Shown here piece by piece: positions 1-6,648 of a DNA stretch of 22,958 nt. The stretch is from Actinomycetes bacterium (GTDB lineage: Bacteria; Actinomycetota; Thermoleophilia; BMS3ABIN01). The position numbers and the translations under genes were made by a program. The stretch is from positions 1 to 22,958 of the forward strand of contig JAJYIN010000009.1 in assembly GCA_021790075.1 (NCBI GenBank), given 5' to 3'. Position 1 is the first letter of the stretch. Each line of letters starts with the position of its first letter. The notes below the pieces were generated by a model. The model had not been told where the DNA came from. It made no database searches and saw nothing but the letters and a program-made list of their open reading frames with translations.

Positions 1-82
1 CTTCCCGGCTCTTAATGAACCCGAAACCTGGAACGGATTTCTTACCCGTAAACATACCTATGGAATATTTACAATTACTGGT

Positions 83-88
83 TATAAT
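83..88 (+). promoter_or_regulatory. candidate -10 element upstream of the LuxR-type regulator
   Basis: A perfect TATAAT lies in an AT-rich stretch about 75-100 nt before the possible starts of the regulator gene. No convincing -35 hexamer is found 16-18 nt upstream, so the promoter call rests on the -10 and local AT-richness. Nothing else is recognisable in 1-161. Confidence 0.3.
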
Positions 89-161
89 ATTATTGTTCCA
101 CCGAGGTCAGGCCTTGATTGACGCGGCTTTTGGCTCCCTAGCTTACGATTAGGTTCCCGTA

Positions 162-1178
162 GTGAACTTACCGAAGGTCGTGGTTGAAATGAGTTTTTCC
201 GGCAATTTGGCAAGACTGCAAGAAGCTTCTCCAATGAAGCTTGCCTCTGCCGGCCTGAGCTCTCTTCTTGTGTGGGTCCGGGTTACCATTCCCATGATTT
301 GCCTGGCCACGCTTTGGTCAACGGCCGGCCACGATCTTTTTGCTTTAGTCCTGTTATTCATAAGCGCTGTTGATGTTGCGGCAGTGGGTTTGGGGCCACG
401 TTCGTTTTTACGCCTTAACCTGTTGGACGCCCGTTACGCTGTTGTTCGTGACGCCATCTATGCGCTGGCGTTTTATATGGTATTCATAAATACGCCCGGC
501 ATCCCCGCTCTGGCTCTGGCTCCTTCGGTGCTAATTGAAAGTTATGTGGTTTTCGGGTCTCAGATATTTATCCGTGCGGTCATGGTTGAGCTTTTGCTCA
601 CAACTGTACGCATGGCAGTAATGTTTTTCCGGTTTCAGCAAGGGTGGCGTCCTTATTGGGCTATCGGCATAGGCGTGGCTACTATAATGGCCGGATTATT
701 GGGCATGGAAATTACACGTCTTCAGCAGTTGCGGTCAGACATTATTCTTGAGCGCCGGCGGCTAAAAGAGACCCTGACTGAAATGCTCACCACGACGCTG
801 TCGCCTAGCGGCATTGGTGCAGGAGTATTAAGCCAAAAGGGCGTAGACCAAATGCTGGATGAATTCTGTCAGGTAGCCGATAGGGCCAAAGGCCGGGAAA
901 TAGGTCTGACGTTGGCTAAGGTCATTGCCAGCAAGCTGGAGGCGTCAAGCTTGTTGACTTCCCGTGAGTTTGAGGTGCTAAGCTTGGTTGCCAAGGGCAA
1001 ATCATATCGCCAAATTGCCCAGATTCTTTATGTTAGCAGCGGTACCGTTCGCGCCCATGTGGCCGGCATCATGCGTAAAGCTAACGTGCATAGCCGCGAC
1101 GAGATGGTGGATTGGGCCAAAAAGCACCACCTTTTGCCTGCGGATCAAAATGATGAGCCCTCGTTTGCCGACACATGA
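162..1178 (+). CDS. membrane-anchored LuxR-family transcriptional regulator
   Basis: The N-terminal half has about five to six hydrophobic segments, near residues 31-51, 58-78, 93-109, 115-132, 135-157 and 165-182. A charged, probably coiled linker (about 183-260) follows, then a C-terminal LuxR/GerE helix-turn-helix (about 264-322) with the family pattern LTSREFEVL, then YRQIAQIL and GTVRAHV. The helices are DNA-binding in this family. A membrane sensor domain fused to them suggests a signal-responsive regulator, but no ligand or target can be read from the sequence. No receiver or kinase domain is present. The start is uncertain: GTG at 162 has a weak AGG 8 nt upstream, while an in-frame ATG at 189 has GAAGG 11 nt upstream. 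The gene is more AT-rich than the rest of the window (spot count 43% GC at 181-240, against 62% at 7081-7140), which may mean a separate origin. Confidence 0.8.
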   Translation: MNLPKVVVEMSFSGNLARLQEASPMKLASAGLSSLLVWVRVTIPMICLATLWSTAGHDLFALVLLFISAVDVAAVGLGPRSFLRLNLLDARYAVVRDAIYALAFYMVFINTPGIPALALAPSVLIESYVVFGSQIFIRAVMVELLLTTVRMAVMFFRFQQGWRPYWAIGIGVATIMAGLLGMEITRLQQLRSDIILERRRLKETLTEMLTTTLSPSGIGAGVLSQKGVDQMLDEFCQVADRAKGREIGLTLAKVIASKLEASSLLTSREFEVLSLVAKGKSYRQIAQILYVSSGTVRAHVAGIMRKANVHSRDEMVDWAKKHHLLPADQNDEPSFADT

Positions 1179-1225
1179 GGGGTATTCGTCGAGTGGGGTT
1201 GGCATCTTACCGCCAATAGCCATGG

Positions 1226-1302
1226 TGGTGGGCGTACCTGGATTCGAACCAGGGACCTCATCCTTATCAGAGATGCGCTCTAACCAACTGAGCTATACGC
1301 CC
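1226..1302 (-). tRNA. tRNA-Ile (anticodon GAU), CCA encoded
   Basis: On the minus strand the 77-nt gene folds as a full cloverleaf. It has a 7-bp acceptor stem GGGCGTA/TACGCCC, a D arm GCTC/GAGC, an anticodon stem CATCT/GGATG around the loop CTGATAA (anticodon GAT), and a T arm CCTGG-TTCGAAT-CCAGG. Discriminator A and an encoded CCA follow (1226-1228 on the plus strand read TGG). It stands alone, with no rRNA genes around it, although tRNA-Ile(GAU) often lies in rRNA spacers. Confidence 0.97.
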
Positions 1303-1341
1303 GCCGTGGCGCGCCGGGAAGGCGCGAGGTTCCGGCTAGTA

Positions 1342-1372
1342 AGTTTAGCACAACCGGGCTTGGGCCTTGCAA
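1342..1372 (-). promoter_or_regulatory. probable promoter of tRNA-Ile
   Basis: Reading the minus strand, TTGCAA (1372-1367) is followed 19 nt later by an extended -10, TGC-TAAACT (hexamer 1347-1342). This places the transcription start about 30 nt before the tRNA. The spacing is slightly long but the TGn extension compensates. Confidence 0.5.
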
Positions 1373-1514
1373 GCCGGCGGGCCGGAGTCGGCCGCTTTCC
1401 ACCGTCCATCTCGCCGGGCCTCACATCTGAAGCCCTCGCCGCCTTCCTTCACGCGTCGCCTGCCCCTTCGTTATGATTACGGTCCCCACCCCGGGGGAAA
1501 AACCAACTGGTGGT

Positions 1515-1544
1515 GTGGCAAGCTTGGCACCTCTCTTCTATAAT
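1515..1544 (+). promoter_or_regulatory. promoter of the bifunctional nuclease gene
   Basis: A perfect -10 TATAAT (1539-1544) has GTGGCA (1515-1520, 4 of 6 matches to TTGACA) 18 nt upstream. Transcription would start near 1551, directly before the GGGGGAG ribosome binding site. This gives a very short leader and rules out the in-frame starts upstream of 1551. Confidence 0.6.
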
Positions 1545-1566
1545 GGAATTCATGGGGGAGATTCAT

Positions 1567-2049
1567 ATGAAAGAAATGGTCCTCTACGGCATCAGCTTCG
1601 ATGTGATCGGAAAGCAGCCGATCATCCTGCTCAAGACGGCCGACGCCAACAAGTTCCTTCCTATCTGGATAGGCCACCAGGAAGCCGCCGCCATCCTGAT
1701 GAAGCTCCAGGGTACCGAGCTGCCGCGCCCGATGACACACGACCTGATGACCTCGATCATCAACCACCTCGACGCGGAAGTGATCAAGGTGACGGTGACC
1801 GAACTGAGGGAAAACACCTTCTACGCCCTGCTGACGCTGAGGCTGGCCGGCGGCGACGTCGAGGTCGATTCGCGGCCGAGCGACGCCCTCGCCCTGGCGG
1901 TGCGCACCAACGCCCCCATCTATGCCGCCGAGAAGCTGGTGGAGGACAACGCCATCGAGTTCGACCACGAGGTGGAGGACGCCGAGGAGGTCGTGGAGAA
2001 GTTCCGTGCTTTCCTTGATAACGTCTCCCCTGAGGATTTCAACGACTAG
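1567..2049 (+). CDS. bifunctional nuclease family protein (DUF151/BFN)
   Basis: This 160-residue protein matches the DUF151 family from end to end. It has the N-terminal region ending in LPIWIGHQEAAAI (about 31-43), the HDL segment after PRPMTHDLM (about 53-61) and the diagnostic DSRPSDALALAVR (101-113), then an acidic C-terminus. Some family members (plant BFN) have RNase and DNase activity. In bacteria the family is widespread and its role is poorly defined, so a nuclease function here is only inferred. The start ATG is fixed by the purine-rich GGGGGAG 6 nt upstream and by the promoter at 1515-1544. The gene is monocistronic, with its own terminator. Confidence 0.9.
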   Translation: MKEMVLYGISFDVIGKQPIILLKTADANKFLPIWIGHQEAAAILMKLQGTELPRPMTHDLMTSIINHLDAEVIKVTVTELRENTFYALLTLRLAGGDVEVDSRPSDALALAVRTNAPIYAAEKLVEDNAIEFDHEVEDAEEVVEKFRAFLDNVSPEDFND

Positions 2050-2076
2050 CCCTCCTCGCCGCCGGGTTTTCCGCAG

Positions 2077-2102
2077 GGACGCGCTGGCCGCGGTCCTTTT
2101 TT
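2077..2102 (+). terminator. rho-independent terminator after the BFN gene
   Basis: GGACGCG (2077-2083) pairs with CGCGGTCC (2089-2096) with one bulged C, around a short loop, and six T follow (2097-2102). It lies 28 nt after the stop codon. The last bases overlap the end of the convergent HAD gene. Confidence 0.8.
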
Positions 2103-2934
2103 ATTGCTCCTGCACGCCCAGGGCTGCTTTCACCGCTTCCAGGAACCCTTCCACCATGCGGCCGTTCACCACTACCACATTGTCAATTGCCGCCATCGCT
2201 TGCCGGAGCCCCGGGTTGTCGTCCTGGGAATTGGCCATCAGGTAAAGCATCTTCACCGCGCCCGCCATTTCCAGGTCCTGGGCCGAATCGCCGCAGGCGA
2301 CCGCCTCGTCCCGGGCTGCGCCCGCCATTTCCAGGTCGATCCTGATGGCGGCGCCCTTCCCGGCCTGGCGCGGGATGAGATGGTAGGCGTGCAGCTCCTC
2401 GACGCCCATGCCGTAGCCCCGGTCCTCGATGATGCCGTTGTCCACCACCCTGAGCTCGTCCAGCCCACCGCCGGCCAGCAGGGCGTCGGCCTCGGCGACG
2501 TCGATGTAACCGCGCATCAGGTGGGAATAATCATGGGCCCTGAACCACGGGTCGTGATAAACCAGCCGGCCGCCATAGTGTTCCAGCAGCAGGCGGGGAG
2601 CGCCGGTGGCGGCGATCTCGTCGAAAACACGATCTCCCCCGGAGCCGAAGGGCCCGCAGTTGACACGCATCACCCGGCCTCCCTCACGCACCACGACGCA
2701 GCCGGATTCGCAAATATAATTCTTCACGCCCAGCAGGCGGGCGTCCTCATGAAGCAGGGAAACGCTGCGGCCGGAAACGATGGTCACATTGGCGCTCCGT
2801 GAACGGCAAAGCCCCAGCGCCGTGGCGCCGGCCTGCGTGAACCTCCCCGCGGCGGTCCGGAACAGGGAGCCGCCGGCCCCCAGCATGGTGCCGTCCAGAT
2901 CGGCATAGATGATGCGTACCGGCCGGTCCGCCAC
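2101..2934 (-). CDS. HAD phosphatase, probable glucosyl/mannosyl-3-phosphoglycerate phosphatase
   Basis: This is a 277-residue HAD hydrolase of the Cof/MpgP type (class IIB cap). Motif I is DLDGT (nucleophile D12, acid/base D14), motif II is the serine in TIVSGRS (S54), motif III is K193 in AGKGAAI and motif IV is GDSAQD (D216, D220). It follows the glucosyl-3-phosphoglycerate synthase with no gap: the stop TAA of that gene abuts this GTG start in the same frame. HAD-type phosphatases of this family remove the phosphate from mannosyl- or glucosyl-3-phosphoglycerate. With a GpgS partner the product would be glucosylglycerate, a cytoplasmic compatible solute. DLEMAGA occurs twice (200-206 and 220-226), encoded by an exact 20-bp repeat. 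Substrate is inferred from context. A general sugar phosphatase remains possible. Confidence 0.85.
   Translation of the reverse strand: MADRPVRIIYADLDGTMLGAGGSLFRTAAGRFTQAGATALGLCRSRSANVTIVSGRSVSLLHEDARLLGVKNYICESGCVVVREGGRVMRVNCGPFGSGGDRVFDEIAATGAPRLLLEHYGGRLVYHDPWFRAHDYSHLMRGYIDVAEADALLAGGGLDELRVVDNGIIEDRGYGMGVEELHAYHLIPRQAGKGAAIRIDLEMAGAARDEAVACGDSAQDLEMAGAVKMLYLMANSQDDNPGLRQAMAAIDNVVVVNGRMVEGFLEAVKAALGVQEQ
2258..2337. repeat. exact 20-bp direct repeat with 60-bp period inside the HAD gene
   Basis: The 20 bp at 2258-2277 recur identically at 2318-2337. The 60-bp offset keeps frame, so both copies encode LEMAGA-containing segments of the HAD phosphatase. The second protein copy belongs to conserved motif IV. 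The first looks like a local copy or conversion of it. Confidence 0.85.
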
Positions 2935-3939
2935 TTACGACGCCGCCTCGCGTCGGCGGCCTTCGCGCGCACGCCGGTACTCCGCCAGCGTTTTCAGGGG
3001 CGGCCGCTCCGCCACCTGTATTTCCCGCGAATCCAGGCCGTAGCGGCCCTGGTCATAGCTGATGCCGTGGTAGGAGGTGACGGGTTGTTCGTGGAAATCC
3101 ATCCTGCCTTCCTCGTTCAGCCGCCGGAAGACCGCCTGCATGATGCCGAAGGCCATCCGCCCCAGCGCTTCCGTGCTCTGGTTGTGGTGAACGCGGCGCC
3201 GGAGATCGGTCTGGGCCATGGACCCGAGGCCGTATTTGCGGTAAATGTCGATGTTGAGCCCCATCTCGACGCCGTAGCCGGTGAAAAAGGGGACACTCTC
3301 GAGGATGTGGCGGCGGCCGGCGTATTCGCCCGAAAGCGGCTGGATGAGTCCGGCGAGCTCGGGATAAAACAGATTGATGAGCGGGCGGGCGCAGATTTCG
3401 GTGACACGGCCGCCCCCCGTTTCCCGCTTCATCTCTCCCAGAAACAGCGGCCGGCGGTAATAACCCTTCACGAACCCGACCCCGGGCTCCCGCAGCAGCG
3501 GCCCCAGGAGGCCGTAGATGAAGTGGGGCGTGAAATTCCTGATGTCGGAATCCACCCAGACGACGATGTCGCCGGTGAGCGGCACCAGGCTCTTCCATAG
3601 CGCCTCCCCCTTGCCGTACGCCCGCGGCTGTCCGGTCAGGTACTCGTCGTCGAAAAAAACCTCCGCCCCCATCCGGGCCGCCACGGCGGCGGTAGCGTCG
3701 GTGCTGCGCGAGTCGATGATGGCCAGCTGATCAACCAGCTGGTGGCGTTTCATCAGCGAGCGGCGGATGACCGGCAGGATGTTGGGAATGGTGCCGGCCT
3801 CGTTCTTTGTCGGCAGGCAGACGCTGATGGTCAGGCCCTGCTCCCGCTTCAGCCTCACCAGTTCCCGCACGTCGGAAAATTCCGAGTAGTGGTACGTCCG
3901 CTGTTCGAACCACTCGCTGAGCTTCATGCCGCTCCTCAT
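2935..3939 (-). CDS. gpgS: glucosyl-3-phosphoglycerate synthase (GT81 family)
   Basis: The protein (334 residues) has a GT-A glycosyltransferase fold closely resembling mycobacterial GpgS. It shows the start of the Rossmann-like core (ISVCLPTKNEAGTI, 38-51), IIDSRSTD (74-81), YGKGEALWKSL (108-118), the metal-binding DSD (D130, D132), GGGRVTE (175-181), QPLSGEYA (200-207) and GYGVEMGLNID (221-231). A histidine pair at 251-252 fits the family's late metal-binding histidine. The enzyme transfers glucose from an NDP-glucose to 3-phosphoglycerate, the first step to glucosylglycerate or, in mycobacteria, to methylglucose lipopolysaccharide. The start is ambiguous: ATG 3939 follows AAGGAGG closely, and ATG 3927 (residue 5) follows AGGAG. 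The upstream deacetylase gene ends 30 nt away and the HAD gene abuts downstream, so one leftward operon is likely. Confidence 0.93.
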   Translation of the reverse strand: MRSGMKLSEWFEQRTYHYSEFSDVRELVRLKREQGLTISVCLPTKNEAGTIPNILPVIRRSLMKRHQLVDQLAIIDSRSTDATAAVAARMGAEVFFDDEYLTGQPRAYGKGEALWKSLVPLTGDIVVWVDSDIRNFTPHFIYGLLGPLLREPGVGFVKGYYRRPLFLGEMKRETGGGRVTEICARPLINLFYPELAGLIQPLSGEYAGRRHILESVPFFTGYGVEMGLNIDIYRKYGLGSMAQTDLRRRVHHNQSTEALGRMAFGIMQAVFRRLNEEGRMDFHEQPVTSYHGISYDQGRYGLDSREIQVAERPPLKTLAEYRRAREGRRREAAS

Positions 3940-3969
3940 GCCCCTCCTTCTGTTCCGCCTCCGGAAGAG

Positions 3970-4776
3970 TCAAAGGTCGCGGAAAGAAATCAGCCGCACC
4001 CCGGCGGCTTCGATCGCCCTGGGAAACTCTCCGGAGACCAGCCCCTCCATCTCTGCCTGGCGCAGGCTGTTATAGCTGGTCACCTGTGCCAGCCGCTCAT
4101 CGGCGTAACCCGGGTGGCACATGAACTCCAGGCAGTCCCCGCCGGCTGCGAGCTCCCTGGCCAGCCAGCCCGCCAGACTTCTACTTCCCATAACCTCGAT
4201 TCCGGAAAACCTGTCGGGTGTTTTTAACGCCCCGGCGCCCGCGGGCAGCCGGGCGGCGGCCGCGATGGCCAGAGCCTTGGGGCTGCGGGCGCGCATGCGG
4301 TATCCCCGCATGCGGGAAATGCCAAGGGCCGGCGCCACCCTGCCAATCACATGGCGCAGCCGCGGGTGGGCATGGAGGTGGTGATGACTGTCGATGTGGG
4401 ACGGCCGCAGGCCCAGCTCGAGGCAGCGCCCGATCTGGGCGGCCAGTTCCGCCTTCAGCTCGCCGGTCCGCGCCCGGCCCGTTGACAGCCGTACAAGCGC
4501 GGCCGCCAGGCCGGGAAACTGGCCTCCTTCCCCCAGCAGCGAGGGCACCTGCTCCGGCGGCGCCGCCGGCGTTCCCGAGGTGATGTTGAAGTGGAGGCCG
4601 ACGCCCAGGGCCGGATTCGCCGCCGCCAGTGACGCCGCCGCTTCCGCCGCCTCCCCGTTTACCAGCAGCGTGGCGCTGCTGACGGCGCCGGCCTGATGGC
4701 ATTCGATGACGGCGCGGTTGACCCCGCCGGTCAGCCCGAAGTCGTCCGCATTGACAATCAGCCTTTTCATTTCCAC
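3970..4776 (-). CDS. YdjC/ChbG/HpnK-type carbohydrate deacetylase
   Basis: The protein (268 residues) belongs to the YdjC family. It has the N-terminal LIVNADDFGL (D11, D12), GLHFNIT (H62), and the His-rich metal site HIDSHHHLHAHP (127-138). Near the C-terminus it has FMCHPGY, the usual last metal/catalytic histidine. Family members deacetylate N-acetylated sugars, for example chitooligosaccharides (ChbG) or a hopanoid-linked glucosamine (HpnK). No chitin or hopanoid gene is nearby. Its position as first gene before gpgS and the HAD phosphatase suggests a linked sugar modification, but the substrate is unknown. The start is GTG 4776 or ATG 4770, two codons later. Neither has a strong ribosome binding site (GGTGGA lies just before the ATG). 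Confidence 0.85.
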   Translation of the reverse strand: MEMKRLIVNADDFGLTGGVNRAVIECHQAGAVSSATLLVNGEAAEAAASLAAANPALGVGLHFNITSGTPAAPPEQVPSLLGEGGQFPGLAAALVRLSTGRARTGELKAELAAQIGRCLELGLRPSHIDSHHHLHAHPRLRHVIGRVAPALGISRMRGYRMRARSPKALAIAAAARLPAGAGALKTPDRFSGIEVMGSRSLAGWLARELAAGGDCLEFMCHPGYADERLAQVTSYNSLRQAEMEGLVSGEFPRAIEAAGVRLISFRDL

Positions 4777-4813
4777 CGCCCGCGGTTTTAGAGATTCTTC
4801 CCCTGGGGGATAA

Positions 4814-4858
4814 TTGACAATAGCACGGCGCCATGGCCGTGCCGGTCCATTTTACAAT
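4814..4858 (+). promoter_or_regulatory. divergent control region with an inverted repeat
   Basis: The gap between the leftward deacetylase gene and the rightward RAM-domain gene holds TTGACA (4814-4819) and TACAAT (4853-4858), and between them a perfect 7-bp inverted repeat GCACGGC/GCCGTGC (4823-4829, 4836-4842) with a 6-nt spacer. The two hexamers are 33 nt apart, so they cannot form one standard sigma-70 promoter. The inverted repeat is a plausible operator or hairpin. Function is inferred only from position. Confidence 0.4.
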
Positions 4859-4879
4859 CTCTGGAAAGAGGTGGGATAG

Positions 4880-5116
4880 ATGGCAGCGGCTTACGTCCTT
4901 ATCAATACTACCCCCGGGAAGACCGGTGAGGCGCAAAAGGAGATGCAGGATATCCCGGGCGTGAAGAGCGCCCACGTGGTCACGGGCGCCTACGACATCG
5001 TCGTCTATATCGAGGGCGGCGACATCAGCGAACTGGGGAACAAGGTAGTTTCCCAGATCCAGGCCATCGGCGGGGTGTCGCAGACGATGACCTGCGTGGT
5101 CGTCGAGCTTCCCTGA
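4880..5116 (+). CDS. stand-alone Lrp/AsnC effector-binding (RAM/ACT-like) domain protein
   Basis: This 78-residue protein consists only of the Lrp/AsnC ligand-binding (RAM) fold. A first strand AAYVLINT is followed by a helix (about 14-24), then VKSAHVVTGAYDIVVYIEG (about 28-46) with the family's typical turn G-A-Y-D, a second helix (about 49-61) and a last strand TMTCVVVEL. There is no helix-turn-helix, so it cannot bind DNA as full-length Lrp does. Stand-alone RAM proteins form decameric rings or dimers and bind amino acids or partner regulators in other organisms. The ligand here is unknown. The ATG follows AGAGGTGGG at good distance. It precedes the quinone-oxidoreductase gene by 166 nt on the same strand, and a shared transcript is possible. 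Confidence 0.88.
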   Translation: MAAAYVLINTTPGKTGEAQKEMQDIPGVKSAHVVTGAYDIVVYIEGGDISELGNKVVSQIQAIGGVSQTMTCVVVELP

Positions 5117-5184
5117 AAACCTTAAGGTGCCTGAACCCATTTTACGCCCCCGGCGTCAGAACTTGTGAAGCTTCGGAACAAGGT

Positions 5185-5212
5185 GCCCCGGACAGCGGGT
5201 TCTGCCTGGGGC
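5185..5212 (+). other. GC-rich imperfect hairpin in the RAM-SQR gap
   Basis: GCCCCGGACAG (5185-5195) can pair with CTGCCTGGGGC (5202-5212) across a 6-nt loop, with one mismatch and one G-T pair. No T-run follows, so it is not a standard intrinsic terminator. It could be a processing or pausing site. Confidence 0.4.
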
Positions 5213-5252
5213 TGCCTGACCGGGGCCAGTGCAATCCGAGATTTGAAAGGAG

Positions 5253-5281
5253 TTCGCCCCTTTCTGGGGGGCGAGGGCGAA
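5253..5281 (+). promoter_or_regulatory. two competing stem-loops over the ribosome binding site of the SQR-like gene
   Basis: The segment TTCGCCCC (5253-5260) is complementary to two adjacent segments. One is GGGGCGA (5268-5274), giving a 7-bp stem that leaves the GAGGG at 5273-5277 largely free. The other is GGGCGAA (5275-5281), giving a 7-bp stem that ends one base before the ATG at 5283 and buries the GAGGG. An additional AAAGGAG (5246-5252) lies just upstream of the stems. Mutually exclusive folds over a start site are what a translational switch would need. No trigger is visible. Confidence 0.4.
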
Positions 5282-5282
5282 A

Positions 5283-6485
5283 ATGGCAAGGGTATTTGTG
5301 ATCGGGGGCAGTTTTGCCGGGCTTACCGGGGCATTGGAGGCAAAACGCAGGCTGGGGAAGGACCACGAGGTAATCCTCATTTCCAAGACGGAAGATTTCG
5401 TCTACATTCCATCGCTCATCTGGGTTCCCTTTGGGTGGCGTGACGTCAAGGACCTGAGCATCCCGCTGAAACCGGTGCTGGACCGCGCCGGCGTTGAGTA
5501 CGTCCATGCGGAAGTAACAAAGGTAGACCCGGAAGCCAACCACGTTTACACCAGCGCCGGCGATTATGATTACGACTATCTGCTGGTCGGCTCCGGCGTC
5601 AGCACCCGCTTCGATCTGATCGAGGGGCTGGGTCCGGACAAGAACACTTATTCGGTCTGCACGCCCGGCCACGCCGAGCACGCCCGGAAAGGCTTCGAAA
5701 AGCTGGTCCGTGACCCGGGTCCGGTGGTCATCGGCGCCAGCCAGGGCGCCAGCTGCATGGGCGCCGCCTACGAGTTCCTGTTCAATTTCGAGTATGCCTG
5801 CCGCAAAGCCGGGGTGCGCGACCGGGTCGACATCACCTGGATCACGCCCGAGCCATTCCTGGCCCACTTCGGCATCGACGGCATGGCGGGCGGCGAGCAG
5901 CTGGTCAAGGTCTTCATGAAGAAGTTCAAAATCAACTATGTGGTCAACTCAGAGATCGAGGAGATCACCGCCGGCGCCGTGGTGCTCAAGGACGGACGGC
6001 GGCTGCCCTATAAGTACTCGATGATCATTCCGCCGTTTAACGGCGCCGGCTTCGTGAAGGAATCCGGCGACCTGGGCGACGACAAGGGTTTCATCCCGAC
6101 AAAGGACACCTACCAGCACCAGAAATACCCGCGTATCTTTGCGGCCGGCCTGGCGGTGCAGCTGGCGCCGCCGAAGGCGACCCCGGTGCCTACCGGCGTC
6201 CCCAAGACCGGTTTCCCCTCGGACGAGTCCGCCAAGGTGGCGGCGAAAAACATCGCCAAGCTCATCCATGGAGACCCGGACCTGCACGCCAAGCCGATGG
6301 GCAAGATTCCGGGCCTGTGCGTGCTCGACGCCGGGCACAAGGAAGTCATCATCGTTTCCAACCACCTGCTGAAGCCGCGCCAGTTCGCGGTGATGCTGCC
6401 CAACCCGCTGGCCAACGTCGCCAAGAGAGGGCTGGAGAAGTACTTCCTCTGGAAGACCCGTAAGGGCAAGTCTTACCTGCTCTAA
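5283..6485 (+). CDS. sulfide:quinone oxidoreductase-like FAD flavoprotein
   Basis: The protein (400 residues) is a flavin oxidoreductase of the disulfide-reductase superfamily. The N-terminal FAD site is VFVIGGSFAGLTGA (4-17), a later FAD contact is RIFAAGLA (284-291), and the C-terminus carries the basic-amphipathic membrane-contact segment typical of SQR (from about 372). All three cysteines typical of sulfide:quinone oxidoreductases are present: C126 (SVCTPGH), C158 (QGASCMGAAYEF) and C346 (GLCVLDAG). C158 and C346 would be the redox pair and C126 the flavin-linked or accessory one. SQR oxidises sulfide to sulfur or polysulfide and passes electrons to membrane quinone, either for energy or detoxification. 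The start ATG has GAGGG 5 nt upstream. It faces the leftward ftsZ across a strong hairpin. Length and cysteines favour SQR over type-II NADH dehydrogenase. Confidence 0.88.
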   Translation: MARVFVIGGSFAGLTGALEAKRRLGKDHEVILISKTEDFVYIPSLIWVPFGWRDVKDLSIPLKPVLDRAGVEYVHAEVTKVDPEANHVYTSAGDYDYDYLLVGSGVSTRFDLIEGLGPDKNTYSVCTPGHAEHARKGFEKLVRDPGPVVIGASQGASCMGAAYEFLFNFEYACRKAGVRDRVDITWITPEPFLAHFGIDGMAGGEQLVKVFMKKFKINYVVNSEIEEITAGAVVLKDGRRLPYKYSMIIPPFNGAGFVKESGDLGDDKGFIPTKDTYQHQKYPRIFAAGLAVQLAPPKATPVPTGVPKTGFPSDESAKVAAKNIAKLIHGDPDLHAKPMGKIPGLCVLDAGHKEVIIVSNHLLKPRQFAVMLPNPLANVAKRGLEKYFLWKTRKGKSYLL

Positions 6486-6573
6486 AGCGGCGGGGGCGGG
6501 CGGCGGCTCAGCCCGGACGGGACCGGTTAGGCATGAGGCCCGTCCTCCACATGACAATTCATCTCCCAACCAG

Positions 6574-6603
6574 CAGAGACGCGCCCTCAAGGGCGCGTCT
6601 CTG
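6574..6603. terminator. strong hairpin between convergent SQR and ftsZ genes
   Basis: A perfect 13-bp stem CAGAGACGCGCCC (6574-6586) / GGGCGCGTCTCTG (6591-6603) closes a TCAA tetraloop. Rightward it is followed only by TGTTTAC and leftward there is no T-run, so it is an imperfect intrinsic terminator. The convergent position makes a bidirectional terminator or 3'-end barrier likely. A second, weaker stem GGACGGG/CCCGTCC spans 6515-6545. Confidence 0.75.
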
Positions 6604-6648
6604 TGTTTACAGCTTGGTCCGGGGGTCCCGCCCTTTCCGGGCGCGGCG

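Noticed and set aside
1510..1566. Longer version of the BFN protein starting at 1510
   Set aside because: The -10 TATAAT at 1539-1544 and the GGGGGAG at 1554-1560 lie inside the extension, and the added residues are not family-like.
1477..1968. Long antisense frames over BFN, GyrB (13488-15500) and other genes
   Set aside because: They are shadows of genuine genes in GC-rich DNA, with low-complexity compositions and no family match.
4966..4977. CACGTG hexamers as parS sites (also near 7530, 8567 and 18098)
   Set aside because: None carries the full 16-bp parS flanks. Three lie inside coding sequence.
5165..5443. Plus-strand frame overlapping the SQR start
   Set aside because: It covers the hairpin region and the FAD motif in another frame, with no recognisable domain.
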